64,000 nucleotides of DNA from Cyanophora paradoxa. Its lineage: Eukaryota > Glaucocystophyceae > Cyanophorales > Cyanophoraceae. This document shows positions 34,951 to 45,106 of this stretch, in pieces; position 1 is the stretch's first letter; every line of letters begins with the position of its first letter. Location: the NCBI GenBank assembly GCA_004431415.1, contig QPMI01000008.1, positions 1 through 64,000 on the forward strand, read 5' to 3'. The notes under the pieces are model-generated. The model had not been told where the DNA came from, did not search any database, and saw nothing but the letters and a program-made list of their open reading frames with translations. Made by a program: the position numbers and the translations under genes.

Positions 34951-35805
34951 TTATGGGGTTGGGTCATCAATTACATCTAATTCTTGGTAAAATCCTGTTG
35001 TGAATATATCAGCAACATTTACCCCACGAAGTGCTGATACAGCTGCTATATCTGTTCTCAGTCCCATAATCATAGTATTGTATACTCCAACCTCAGTGAC
35101 AAACAGATCATAGGTAAATGTCAAATTGTTATAAACACAATATCCTCTGCCAAAATGGTTCGAAGCTTGAACAAAGAATAAGTAGTTGTGTCCTGGTTGA
35201 TTATTATTGGCTCTACACATGGAAAGCATTGCAGTGGGAAGAGGAATATTTCTTCTTACTCGATCAGTTCCTGTAATGGAAACTAATTCCGAATTCTCAA
35301 GAGTTACAGAGGATGCAACATAGAAATGCAAAAAAGGTTGCTGTGCAACAGGTGTGTAGAAACGAATTCGTTGTGGGTTCTCCACATTTTGTTCAAGAGT
35401 ATCTGGGACATCATTATACGAAATTGAGGATGAAAGCTGACCTGAAACTCTGCAGCCACCACCAATAAAAGCTCCTCCTGATCTCACAGTTACAGCAGCA
35501 GTGTTTTTATCATAATCAAGGGCTTTCAGATCAACACTGTAAGCATCAGGACCTCCATTAGTAGGCTGGAAAAAGTTAGCATTTGTGACAAGAAGTCGAG
35601 TTGTTTTCACCACACCTGAGTTCTTATCAGCTCTCAGCTCTTTAACTCGAATAATCGAATTTTTATCAAAGGAATTACCATTTGAATTGGGTCTCTCTGT
35701 GGATTCTAAACCACGAACCTCATCATTTACTTCATGCTGGCGAAAATGCATTGCAGGGGATCCAAGGGAATATATTGGAAGTTGAACTCGATTATATTCA
35801 CCCAT
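34951..35805 (-). CDS. Fibre-associated virion protein paralogue B (inferred)
   Basis: I chose the ATG at 35,803-35,805 (MGEYNRVQLPIYS), giving 284 residues. An earlier in-frame ATG at 35,844 would overlap the previous gene's end. It shares the ELR-x-DKN-x-GVVKTT-x-LLVTNANF core and the SGGAFIGGG-x-RVSGQ strand with 34,094-34,927. No enzyme motif is visible. It probably forms part of the same attachment apparatus as the 1,842-residue fibre encoded upstream on the same strand. Confidence 0.55.
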   Translation of the reverse strand: MGEYNRVQLPIYSLGSPAMHFRQHEVNDEVRGLESTERPNSNGNSFDKNSIIRVKELRADKNSGVVKTTRLLVTNANFFQPTNGGPDAYSVDLKALDYDKNTAAVTVRSGGAFIGGGCRVSGQLSSSISYNDVPDTLEQNVENPQRIRFYTPVAQQPFLHFYVASSVTLENSELVSITGTDRVRRNIPLPTAMLSMCRANNNQPGHNYLFFVQASNHFGRGYCVYNNLTFTYDLFVTEVGVYNTMIMGLRTDIAAVSALRGVNVADIFTTGFYQELDVIDDPTP

Positions 35806-35844
35806 TGCTTCTTTTACTAAGAAGGAAAGAAAAATAAACTGCAA

Positions 35845-36153
35845 TCAAGCCAAAGTGATTAAATTCGATCCAAGGGATTGGTAGGCAACTGAAAGTGTTT
35901 GAAGGTTAGATGTCATTGCTTTGATGTTGTTATCACATTCAGTGTATTTAGCTACGGGATCACCATAAGCCGATTGCGCAAGTACATTAACCAAAAGGTT
36001 TTTATATTCATGAACAACCGGTGACAGTTTGTTGGTTTGCTGTATCGTTTTTTCGACGTTTTGTAGCGCGGCTACAAGTTTAATAGTATCGAATGCAAGA
36101 GCGACAGGCTCAGTAGTAGTGGAAGGAGATCCACCAAGTGGATAGGTCGCCAT
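35845..36153 (-). CDS. Small protein of unknown function, fibre cluster
   Basis: 102 residues, MATYPLGGSPSTTT start, mainly predicted helix (VAALQNVEKTIQQTNKL, then NIKAMTSNLQTLSVAYQSLG). It sits 3 bases after the fibre stop and just before the paralogue pair, all on minus, so probably co-transcribed. TATAGTAA lies immediately upstream of its ATG. It could be a coiled-coil chaperone or connector for the fibre; there is no direct evidence. Confidence 0.5.
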   Translation of the reverse strand: MATYPLGGSPSTTTEPVALAFDTIKLVAALQNVEKTIQQTNKLSPVVHEYKNLLVNVLAQSAYGDPVAKYTECDNNIKAMTSNLQTLSVAYQSLGSNLITLA

Positions 36154-36156
36154 TTA

Positions 36157-39100
36157 CTATACTGTGACATTTTTAATTTGATCTATTTGACTTTGGAGAT
36201 TTTCACAAGTTTGCGTTAAATGTTTGCATTTCTGGGATAATTCTTTAACGGCTTCTATGAGAACTGGAATTAAACCCGTGTATTCGAGAGAAAGGTAACC
36301 ATCTTCTTTTGTGACACTTACAATTTCTGGTATTACCTTTTCTACATCTTGCGCAATTAAACCTAATCTTGTTCCGTCTTTTTCACTTCCGATTCGTTTA
36401 AAACTCACTCCTTCCAATTTTTCAATTGCTGAAAGAGCGCCGGTTATCTTTTTAATATCGGTTTTGTATCTTCTGTCACTTCCTTGTGTTAAATAATTGT
36501 TTATCCACATCCGCCCGTCATGATCGATCCAACAAATATTAGAATCTAATTCATTTCGAAATCTTATTGGATAAGTTCCTCTTCCTTTCAAATATGTAGA
36601 ATCATTGTTACCGAAATGAATTCGATTATATCCATCACTGGAATTAAACCAAGTATTCACAGCTCCTGTTAAGATATTCGGTTTGCTATAAATATTATTC
36701 CAATGAATATAGCCGGTGTGACCACCATAACTATGTCCAACCCAAATTTTCACGAAACTTATACCCATAATATGAACTCTTCCAATCTTTGGATATATCC
36801 GAATTCTTAAAAACCGATTTCCAAGGAATATAGGGACGTTATTTAAGCCGTTGTGGTTGTTATCTGCTGATCCTGCATATGGATGGTAGTTATTGACAGT
36901 TGTTATGAAAATCGCGTTACCTTGTCTATTAATGCCCCAAATTTCGAAAAGTCGTGTGTTGCTCCAAGGTAAATGTGTTAAATATGCGGTGCCTGAATGC
37001 ATTCCACTGGGTATCTTGTATTCAATCCAAGCGGTAGAAGTTTCGTCATCAGTTTCATTATTATGTGCATAACCACCATAACTATAATACGGATCCCATG
37101 AGGTGCCTGTCCCAAATGTCCAACTTCCGGAATAGTTATATGGATCATTTCCCGCAACAGCGCCATCATATTCATAAAACAATGGAATTGAATTACCATG
37201 TATTTGAAGATTTGTTGTAGCATTAATAGTAGGTGCTGTAATAGTATTATTCACCCAAAAGTTACCATTGTTATAAGATTTTAAAATGGCTGTATCTGCT
37301 GAGTTTCTGAATTCAATTGACACACCGTCACCATTTGGTCTCCCTCGTATATATGTGCAATCGCCATTACCAAACCAAATTCGCTCGACTGCATCTACTG
37401 ATTTTAACCATGTATTTGTTGCCCATGTTGCCGTTCCTGGGAGGTTTGCGGCTGAGTAAAATGACGGTTTGCTAAATATATTATCCCAAGAGATCATGCC
37501 CAATTCATTGTCGGTTGCTCTCTGTCTACTCCAACCGAAAACCCCCGTAAGATGAATGCGACCTTTTCGACCTTGAACATAAATATACTTGTAAAACTCG
37601 CAATTAATAGAGACAAACAAAAGACAATTGTGTGTTCCATCTTGATTAACTTCCTGAATTACTTGATAAGCATTTACACGCTTTAAGAAATGTTGATATC
37701 CATTAACAGTTTGCCCGTAGATATCGAAATATCTACAATTACCCCAAGGCATGTGCTGAATATAAAACGATTTCATACCTTCTGGTTTTATCCACCTCAT
37801 CCAACAACCGCTGCAATCTTCATCATTTGCTGGTGTTGTATAAATTCCGCTTTGTCCCGTCCTTGCTGTCCATCCTGTATTCCAATTTCCACTACTTCTA
37901 TCTGTCGATATTCCATCTAATTGGTCGAAATCGTAACCTTTTGGTATTGTGGTTCCGCCAATTTGTAAAGTGGTAGCATTCACAGTACCTGTTACAGTTC
38001 CACCTGTTAGAGGTAGATAATTAGCAAGTGTCGCCGTTAAATCGGTATCTGTAACAAAATCTGTAACAGCTAATTGTAATTCTGTATTTGTAACATAATC
38101 TTTGTTTTCTAAATAATCATCTGTAACAACACCGGAAAGGGTGGTATTGTGTAAGTTTTTTGCCGCCATTCTCTGATTGACTTCTAAGGCGCCACCTGAT
38201 AACGTTTTTATCCACGCCATCTCACATTTCCCGAAATCATCTTTTGGTTGTCCCACAAGTGGTGCATAATTGAATTTCGAGCGACTAAATATTATTTTCG
38301 GTCTTGATCCATCGGTTGCGCTTACATCTGTAACGTTCACTTGTAAAATGGCGTCTTTATCATCATAACTCACTGGATCTAATGGAAGTGGTGGTAAACC
38401 TGCTGTTAATGGAATATCATCATTATAATAACTTGTCAAAAACAGACCTGGTTTGGTATCTATAACCCCCACCCCACCTGCTGAAACCATTTGAGATCTT
38501 GAAGGTTGTTTAATGTATAATTCGCCATCCATTGTGGTGCCTGCTTCAATTCCTTTTCGATTAACGTAATAGTCATTTAATTGTAACCTTTCGGCAATGT
38601 CTATCTTTTGGTAGAGACTTACACCAAATTGGAAATCTGTTAATAAATTTCCTGCTGATGCGAATTTTGGTTGCTCATCTATTTCGGTCCATGGGTGCCT
38701 ATGGTTGCTATTTGTAATCTCTGAATAATCATGAGTGTGTGGATCAGGTGGGAAGGTTAACGGAGGATTTGTGATATGCTCCCATAAATGAGTATGGGCG
38801 AAATCTGTGATTTGCGATTTTGTGTGAGTATGGTCAAAATCTGTGATTTGCGATTTTGTGTGAGTATGGTCAAAATCTGTGATTTGCGATTTTGTGTGAG
38901 TATGGTCAAAATCTGTTATTTGCGATTTTGTGTGAGTATGGGCGAAATCTGTTATTTGATCTTTTGTGTGAGTGTGGGCGAAATCTGTAATATCTGCTTT
39001 TGTGTGTGTTTGTTTTGCTAACCAATCTAAAACAACATTCGAAGTGGGATGATGTGGTAGAGTTGCATTTTTGGTAACTGTGAGATTTTCAATAAATATA

Positions 39101-41700
39101 TTGCTCGAATTAATTTTAAGATCTTCATTATTCAATATGGGCTGCGTATTTGGAAATCCATACAATAATTGTATATAATATCTAACCGCGTTCTTTTCTT
39201 CAATAGATAACGCGCGATTGAAAACGATAATTTCGGCAAGATCTCCATTAGCAACAGAAGAACCAAATGATGCAAAATTAGAAGGTGGAAGAAAATCACC
39301 CGATGATGTTCCAATATCAATACCACCCATTCCTACGACAATTTGCTCTGAGGAAACAGTGAAATCCCAATAATTCCACGAATTATAAATATATGATGCA
39401 TCGAATAATGGAGGAGTTGCATTTTCTAAATCATTTTGAATTTGTAGTGAAACACCAAACTTTTGATTTTTACAACCATATCCAATCCAATTTTGATAAG
39501 AACTATCCCTTATACTCAACATATAAGAAGGATTTGTAGTATTGATCCTACCTATAAAGAATAATGTAAGACCTAATGACCAATCTATTGAAACACTATT
39601 CCTATAAGCCATGTTTAATTCTTTCCCAATCGAAATTTGATTGTTTAGGGTTGCATTCAAATAATAATAAACAGTTTCCCAATTCGAATAATTTGTTAGA
39701 TATGGTATCTGTGTAGTAACTCTGTTATATATCTGACCTTGATAATATATCAACTGACCATGTTGACCTGATGCTTTCCATGCAAATATACAATTTGGAA
39801 TAATTGGGGCTGGATCAATGACAGTAGTAACAGCATAGTAAGGTCTATAAAGTATTTGTATAGTATTTTGTGTTCCAATTGTTATATTTCGATACACTGT
39901 AAGATTACTTGTGTAAATATCATCTGCCCATAGTTTTCTTGTCCAAATGTTACTTGCCCATAGGTTACTTGTGAAAATGTTACTTGTATAAAGGTTACTG
40001 GTGTAGATATTGGAAGTGACTGTAAGGTTTGTGTCATTTTTGATCACAAAAAGAGAAAGAATATTTGTGAGTTCACCTTCATCAATATATCCTTGATCTT
40101 CTAGATAATCCTCTGTGACCACTCTCGAAATATTTTCATTGTGTATGTTTTTTGCAGCCATCCTCTGATTGGCTTCCAGAACCCCACCATAATCTGTTTT
40201 AATCCATGCAAGCTCTGCCCTCCCATAGTTATCATTTGCAGTTCCCACTATGGGAATGTAGGAATACTTATCTCGACTGAAAACTATCATTGGTCTTGAG
40301 CCATCTAAACTGCTTACATCTGCTACATGAACCTGTATAGCAGAGTTGTAATTTTGGTAGGTTGCTGGGTCTGTTGGGACTCTAAAAGTATCTGTGGGTA
40401 TGTCAGCCTCCATGTAGCTTGACACAAAGATATTTGGTATGGTTGCTCCTGGTTCAGGTGGGGTTTCATAAGAGCCTGGTAATGTCCTAATATGAAGTGG
40501 TCCTCTCATAGCTGAATTCGCAAGTGTCCCATTCACATGTACATAGTGTTCATTCAAAAAGATCCTTTCAGGGACATTGCAAGTCTGGTAAAGAGAAACC
40601 CCTAGGGTTGCCAAAGGCTCCACTTTTGCAAACTCTGGTTGGTCATTAATCTCATCCCAAGTGTGTTCATGTTTGCTTGGTGGAAATTCTTCTGGAATCC
40701 CATCAATTTCTCCCCAATCATGCCTGTGATCCTCTGGTGGATACTTTTGAGGTTTGCCTAAGATCTCATCCCAATCATGATTGTGATCCTCTGGGGGATA
40801 CTTTGCAGGTTTATTATTAATTTGTTCATAATCAGGAAAGAACTCCCAGATCTCAGGTCGAAATCCATCTGGTAATAGTTCCTCATGGGGTTCAAAAGGT
40901 TGCTCATAGTCAACAGCTGGTGGATCATGACCATCTGGTAAATACTCCTCATCAGGTTCATAGTTCTGCTCATACTCAAACTCTTGTGGATCTAAGCCAT
41001 CTGGTAGTATCTCCTCCTCATTGGGGTCAAATTGATCATACTCATACTCTTGTGGGTCAAAACCATCTGGTAAATACTCTTCCTCATCTGGAACGAATTG
41101 ATATTCTTCAAGCTCTAATATATCGATTTCAGGAGGTAAATACTGCTCATCTATTTGCTTTCTTGGTTCAATTATAGGTTTATTGCGAACTTGCTCCCAA
41201 CTTACAATATGCTGCCCAAAGGCTACATCTTCAGTTGCTGTGTATTCTCTTCCAGGTTGCTTCTTTGGTGTTAAATCGGGTGGTCCATTGGGAAATGGAA
41301 TAGGGAATGGGACAGTAGGTCCATTGGGACCATAATGCTCAATGATTTCCCTTAGAGTTTTCTCACTTACAAGCTTCTCTCCATTTGCATACACATTGCT
41401 GCCATGGATATTTCGCCATTGCCTGGTTCGAATTCCAAGGTCTTTCACATTGCTATACAAAGGCAAAAGGTGCCTATCCATTTCGACTAAATCAGGATGT
41501 AAATGGATTGCTACTGGTTGACTGGGGCTACTGTTGATTGTAATTGATGGCTTTTTTTGATGGACATCTTTTGGAGTAAAGAAACCAAAAGGCTCATTTC
41601 TTGCAAAGTCATAAGTAATATCCTTGGGGTAGACATCATTTGTGTAGGAGACCTGATTTGTATTGGCAATGGGACCCACTTGCAATACTTGGGGACCTCA
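36157..41700 (-). CDS. Giant fibre protein with C-terminal S74 intramolecular chaperone
   Basis: About 1,842 residues from the first possible codon after an upstream stop. There is no ATG: the nearest candidate is TTG at 41,685. The N-terminal third has acidic repeats (x-LPDG-x-x-P-x-x-x-E-x-EQ and PPEDH-x-HDW-x-EI). A LamG-like segment (about residues 620-840, ending GDLAEIIVFNRALS) follows. Then come seven 12-residue repeats HTHTKSQITDFD (38,790-39,010) as in phage tail fibres. Two later repeats carry a discoidin-like WIE-x-x-x-P-x-G-M pattern. The last 110 residues match the S74/endosialidase chaperone (GSDRRYKTDI, GLIAQDVE, then a coiled coil). This family self-cleaves at the Ser of the SD-R-K motif after trimerisation. 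It is likely the host-attachment fibre. The start is probably supplied by the ORF at 41,698-42,107 through a minus-one frame change. Confidence 0.8.
38788..39012 (-). repeat. 36-bp tandem repeat inside the fibre gene
   Basis: About seven in-frame copies of a 36-base unit encoding HTHTKSQITDF(D/A). The central four are nearly identical at DNA level, indicating recent expansion or homogenisation. Confidence 0.9.
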
Positions 41701-42107
41701 GCTTTTGCAGTGCTGCCCTCATTGTAAATTCGCAAAGCTGTGTTCTGTTTGCCCTGCTCATCTTGAACATTGAAAATCAATCGACCACTATCGAACCTGG
41801 AAGGTATATCTGGGTGAGTGCCACTGGTTTTTAGTTTCCTAGGTCTCCTTCTTGTTGCTTTGATCTCTGCCACTTGGTTTGCTTTCACATTACCCAAACT
41901 AAAGGCTACACTGACATCCTCTTTATCTGGATCGGTTTGATTCACAGATAAAGCATGCTCCCTTGATTGAGTCTTTGATGAATTATCAGAGCTGTGGTCA
42001 ATTGAAACTGAACCCTTTACTTTAATATTATCAAAGTTCACATGCTTGGTGCTGCTTGCATTATCATCTTGAATGGTTTCTAGATTTGGTGGGTAATTGA
42101 AGCTCAT
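41511..42107 (-). CDS. N-terminal part of the fibre, in another frame
   Basis: The ATG at 42,105-42,107 starts MSFNYPPNLETIQ. The frame encodes a plausible virion N-terminus up to LRIYNEGSTAKAEVP near 41,690. Past that point the frame overlaps the fibre ORF and becomes Met/Ser-rich noise. The fibre frame opens right there with LQVGPIANTNQVSY. One minus-one shift within GGTCCCCAAGTATT (about 41,687-41,700) would join them into a chain of about 1,980 residues. This may be programmed frameshifting, a sequencing indel in the C run, or a real mutation. TATAGTAAA lies a few bases upstream of the ATG. Confidence 0.65.
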   Translation of the reverse strand: MSFNYPPNLETIQDDNASSTKHVNFDNIKVKGSVSIDHSSDNSSKTQSREHALSVNQTDPDKEDVSVAFSLGNVKANQVAEIKATRRRPRKLKTSGTHPDIPSRFDSGRLIFNVQDEQGKQNTALRIYNEGSTAKAEVPKYCKWVPLPIQIRSPTQMMSTPRILLMTLQEMSLLVSLLQKMSIKKSHQLQSTVAPVNQ

Positions 42108-42150
42108 GGCTTTTACTATATGGATTTATAAAATTCCTGATAAGTAAAAG

Positions 42151-43707
42151 ATGCCTCAGAAAATCGTTTTAGCATTGTCAGGGGGAGGTGCAAGGGGCAT
42201 TATCATAACCAGGCTGCTAAAAGAAATCGAAAATCGAACTGGCAGGAGAATAATCGATCTTGTGGATCTTGTGAGTGGAACTTCCACTGGTGGGATCATT
42301 GCAATAGGTTTGAATATCAGGCATCCTGATAAACCAGGTGAACCTAAACTGACAGCAAACGATTTACACAATATTTACCTAACTCAACTGCCCTTGATTT
42401 TCGCAAATCCTCGAAATATCATCGAAAATGCCCTTTTTAATACAAAATATGATGTGGGACCCTTGGAGACTGCAATCAATTCAGTTACTGGTGAATCACT
42501 AATACAGGATTCCCTAAAGGACATTGTGATTACATCCTTTGATACTCAGAATATGAAACCAATATTTATCACAAATGACAACAACTACAACTTTATGCCT
42601 TGTAAGATTGCTGCTAGGGCTACTTCTGCTGCTCCTACATATTTCTCTCCTGTAAGCATTGTTGATTTCAATCGGGGAGTATTTGTCTGTCTCATTGATG
42701 GTGCCATTTCGGGAAACAATAATCCCAGTGTGTGTGGTTACAGCCATGCAAAGAAGATTTACAGTGATGATGATGATATTATAGTAATAAGCATCTCTTG
42801 TGGTGAGGTGGACCCACATTTAGAGTCTGATTATGTGGGTTATGCTTATGAGACTGTAAACAGCTGGGGCATTCTCTCATGGATTGCCTCAACAGATGGA
42901 AGCCCATTGATTAACATGCTCATGGCTGCAAGTGAGCTTTCTGCCCTTGATAAAATGGAGGAGCTTTTACCCTACAACTATGATCAGGATTATGGGAGAT
43001 ACTATAGGCTATCAGTCCCTCTTCCAAATCATATAGTAAGCTCTCTGGATGACACTTCTAAAATCCCAGATATGATAGCATTCACTGAAACATACATAGC
43101 AGCAAACAATGATATGATAAATAAGCTTTGCAGCCTTCTAGTAGCAAACTATGAACTTAAGAACCCTACAAAGGCTTACATCTCATCCACTCTCACTACA
43201 TCACCTCCTTTGGATGCTAATTGGTATCAGCTTGCAGATGATGCCTTTACTGCCTCATCCTCTGTGACAGGTAAAGAGCCTTTCATGGCTAGACCTTCAG
43301 CATTTGGCTGGGAAGCTGGAGCCTATGCTCCTGAGCAGATATGGGAAACCCCCACTGAATACCTTCAAGTTGCTTTTCCATATACTTTTGAACTCTCTTC
43401 TGTGATTGCCTATGGATCAGGGGACACCAATGCTTTTATTAAGACTTTCAATGTGGCAACATCCACTGATGGGATCAACTGGTCTTTTATTCGATCAGAT
43501 GGGCAAAACAAAATATATGTCTGTGAGAACATTAACAATGCTCACAACTCAGGTGATGTGGCTCTATTGAGTGGATTTCCTCTCAGCATCAAGGATGCTT
43601 TTTACATAGGTTATTCTCTGAGAATAAGATATATTCGCATTTATCCCCTTGTGTATGTGAATGCTCCCACAATGAGAGTTGATTTCACAGGTGCCTTTAT
43701 TCGATAA
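42151..43707 (+). CDS. Patatin-like phospholipase fused to a discoidin-like domain
   Basis: 518 residues. Residues 1-300 are a patatin-like lipid acyl hydrolase. They have the oxyanion loop SGGGARGI (residues 10-17), nucleophile elbow GTSTGG (about 43-48) and catalytic Asp in IDGAISGNN (about 191). So the Ser-Asp dyad is complete and it probably hydrolyses phospholipids. Residues about 360-515 look like a discoidin/F5-8C beta sandwich (FTASSSVTG, YLQVAFP, FNVATSTDGINWSFI, RYIRIYPL), a module that binds carbohydrate or lipid. It is divergently transcribed from the fibre with 43 bases between ATGs, so the two may share a promoter region. A role in membrane penetration or exit is my inference. 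Confidence 0.85.
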   Translation: MPQKIVLALSGGGARGIIITRLLKEIENRTGRRIIDLVDLVSGTSTGGIIAIGLNIRHPDKPGEPKLTANDLHNIYLTQLPLIFANPRNIIENALFNTKYDVGPLETAINSVTGESLIQDSLKDIVITSFDTQNMKPIFITNDNNYNFMPCKIAARATSAAPTYFSPVSIVDFNRGVFVCLIDGAISGNNNPSVCGYSHAKKIYSDDDDIIVISISCGEVDPHLESDYVGYAYETVNSWGILSWIASTDGSPLINMLMAASELSALDKMEELLPYNYDQDYGRYYRLSVPLPNHIVSSLDDTSKIPDMIAFTETYIAANNDMINKLCSLLVANYELKNPTKAYISSTLTTSPPLDANWYQLADDAFTASSSVTGKEPFMARPSAFGWEAGAYAPEQIWETPTEYLQVAFPYTFELSSVIAYGSGDTNAFIKTFNVATSTDGINWSFIRSDGQNKIYVCENINNAHNSGDVALLSGFPLSIKDAFYIGYSLRIRYIRIYPLVYVNAPTMRVDFTGAFIR

Positions 43708-43999
43708 ACTCCAACTGAAAGGAATTGTCGATTCCATTCATATCAATCAGTTCACCAAAGTAATCCTTAAACTCAACTGTGAGTTCCCTTATCACCAGGT
43801 TTCTGTCATTGATTTGAATAAATTCTGCATGTTCACCACTATGGTAAACATAGCCCCCTATATCTTTACTCAATTGCAATCTAAGGATAGCTCCCTGGTT
43901 TTGTGGTTGCGATTTTGGAATTATATTGTGTCTGCTGGCAAAGGGGGACAGCTCTTTAATATGCATGTACAGATACTGCTCAGCATTCATATCAGACAT
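43697..43999 (-). CDS. Candidate minor virion protein, N-terminus uncertain
   Basis: From the first ATG (43,999) it encodes about 100 residues (MSDMNAEQYLYMHIKEL, ending DNSFQLEFIE). The frame is open much further upstream, to a stop near 44,178. That upstream part encodes convincing protein (TPPVGGSPYRPENLL, DHPAWGTTFSGPRL) but has no ATG. Its end overlaps the patatin gene by 11 bases, tail to tail. The final strand (ELTVEFKDYFGELIDMNG) resembles the end of the plus-strand gene at 44,196. That suggests related capsid folds, a weak by-eye impression. Confidence 0.5.
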   Translation of the reverse strand: MSDMNAEQYLYMHIKELSPFASRHNIIPKSQPQNQGAILRLQLSKDIGGYVYHSGEHAEFIQINDRNLVIRELTVEFKDYFGELIDMNGIDNSFQLEFIE

Positions 44000-44138
44000 C
44001 TTCCTGCTGTCAAAATAATATTGCAAGGGCTTAGAGGAGAGTCTGGGTCCTGAGAAGGTGGTTCCCCATGCTGGGTGATCAGGTGTAATAGGTTTACCAT
44101 CATACTTTAAAAGGTTCTCAGGTCGATATGGAGATCCA

Positions 44139-44194
44139 CCAACAGGAGGAGTGCTATAATACCCAGTGGTGTATTAATACCAACAGGAGGAGTG
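44139..44194 (+). repeat. 41-bp-spaced duplication between two start-less ORFs
   Basis: CCAACAGGAGGAGTG occurs at 44,139 and 44,180. Because the spacing (41) is not a multiple of three, the duplication shifts the minus-strand frame (TPPVG is encoded in two different frames). Confidence 0.75.
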
Positions 44195-44195
44195 A

Positions 44196-45053
44196 GGAGG
44201 GGAAACCAAAGTAGGAGATGTAACAATCGACAATTCATTTAGTATTTACTATTCTGAAGAACTTGCAGGAGCTGGAATTGATGGTATCCCCACAGTTCGC
44301 CCAGCTGAGGACTTTGAACAGTGGAAACAAATCATTATAAGTCGCAAAGCCCCCATCCAAAGCCACCAACAACTGGTGAATGTTATTAATGAAAAGTTCG
44401 ATTTGAAAAATCCTAAACCATCTCTTCGCTGCAAATGGGATGAGTCACTGAAACGAATAGTATTCCATTCCGAAAAAAAGTTTTACCTGGCTTTCTCACT
44501 TGCTGTAAATCCAAACCTGCAAACAATTCAAAAGCTATTGAGTTCAGGTAGACTGCTTGGTCTTGATCCTGGAAGATATGGCAATTCCTCAATCCAATCA
44601 CAAGTGTATGATGCTCTCACTGATGGTATCTTTACTGGAACTCGAGTAAACGGTATTATATCTTCATTTGAGCCTGAGAAGACCAGGGACAGTGTTTTGT
44701 TTGTGAGAGTAAAAGAGCTGGGTGATCTGGTGCAATGTGGGGATGGTCTTCTGACTGGTTACTTCCATAAAATAGTGGTTCCTGACAAAGACTATGGTGA
44801 GCATGTAGTTTACAATTCGACAGAGGCTCATCCACTTTATAAATACTATAATAAGAAGGTTGGATTATCCACTTTCTCGGTTGATATTGTAAATGCTATT
44901 AATGAACCAATTGATTTTGAGGGTCAACCTGTTCATCTTACCTTTGAAATTCGCTATGGTGATGAGCCAGCAGGCGACCCTGTTTATGAATACTTTAAGA
45001 TGCGAATGTCACAGCTTCACCCTTCCTATCCAGTTATTACAAGCTTCGCATAA
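44196..45053 (+). CDS. Candidate minor capsid (penton-like) protein without an ATG
   Basis: Open from the stop at 44,193-44,195 to 45,053 (about 285 residues). The region before the GTG at 44,376 also looks coding (VGDVTIDNSFSIYYSEELAG). There is no in-frame ATG until the last 20 residues, so the start is missing, non-canonical or displaced by an indel. The end (EPIDFEGQPVHLTFEIRYGD) resembles the closing strand of Polinton minor-capsid-type proteins. It lies directly before the major capsid candidate, the usual position of the minor capsid gene. Family assignment is tentative. Confidence 0.5.
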   Translation, partial: GGETKVGDVTIDNSFSIYYSEELAGAGIDGIPTVRPAEDFEQWKQIIISRKAPIQSHQQLVNVINEKFDLKNPKPSLRCKWDESLKRIVFHSEKKFYLAFSLAVNPNLQTIQKLLSSGRLLGLDPGRYGNSSIQSQVYDALTDGIFTGTRVNGIISSFEPEKTRDSVLFVRVKELGDLVQCGDGLLTGYFHKIVVPDKDYGEHVVYNSTEAHPLYKYYNKKVGLSTFSVDIVNAINEPIDFEGQPVHLTFEIRYGDEPAGDPVYEYFKMRMSQLHPSYPVITSFA

Positions 45054-45106
45054 ATTAAGGATCATTGGTAGATTTTTTATGTTGCAGTATAATAAAAGAG
45101 AATATA

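Noticed and set aside
38788-39012. Regular 36-bp repeats resembling a CRISPR array
   Set aside because: There are no unique spacers. Units are contiguous, in frame and encode the HTHTKSQITDF fibre repeat.
38788-39021. Plus-strand Cys-rich repeat ORF (77 residues)
   Set aside because: Antisense shadow of the fibre repeat.
43679-44053. 124-residue plus-strand ORF after the patatin gene
   Set aside because: Antisense to the better-supported minus-strand virion candidate and begins inside the patatin end.
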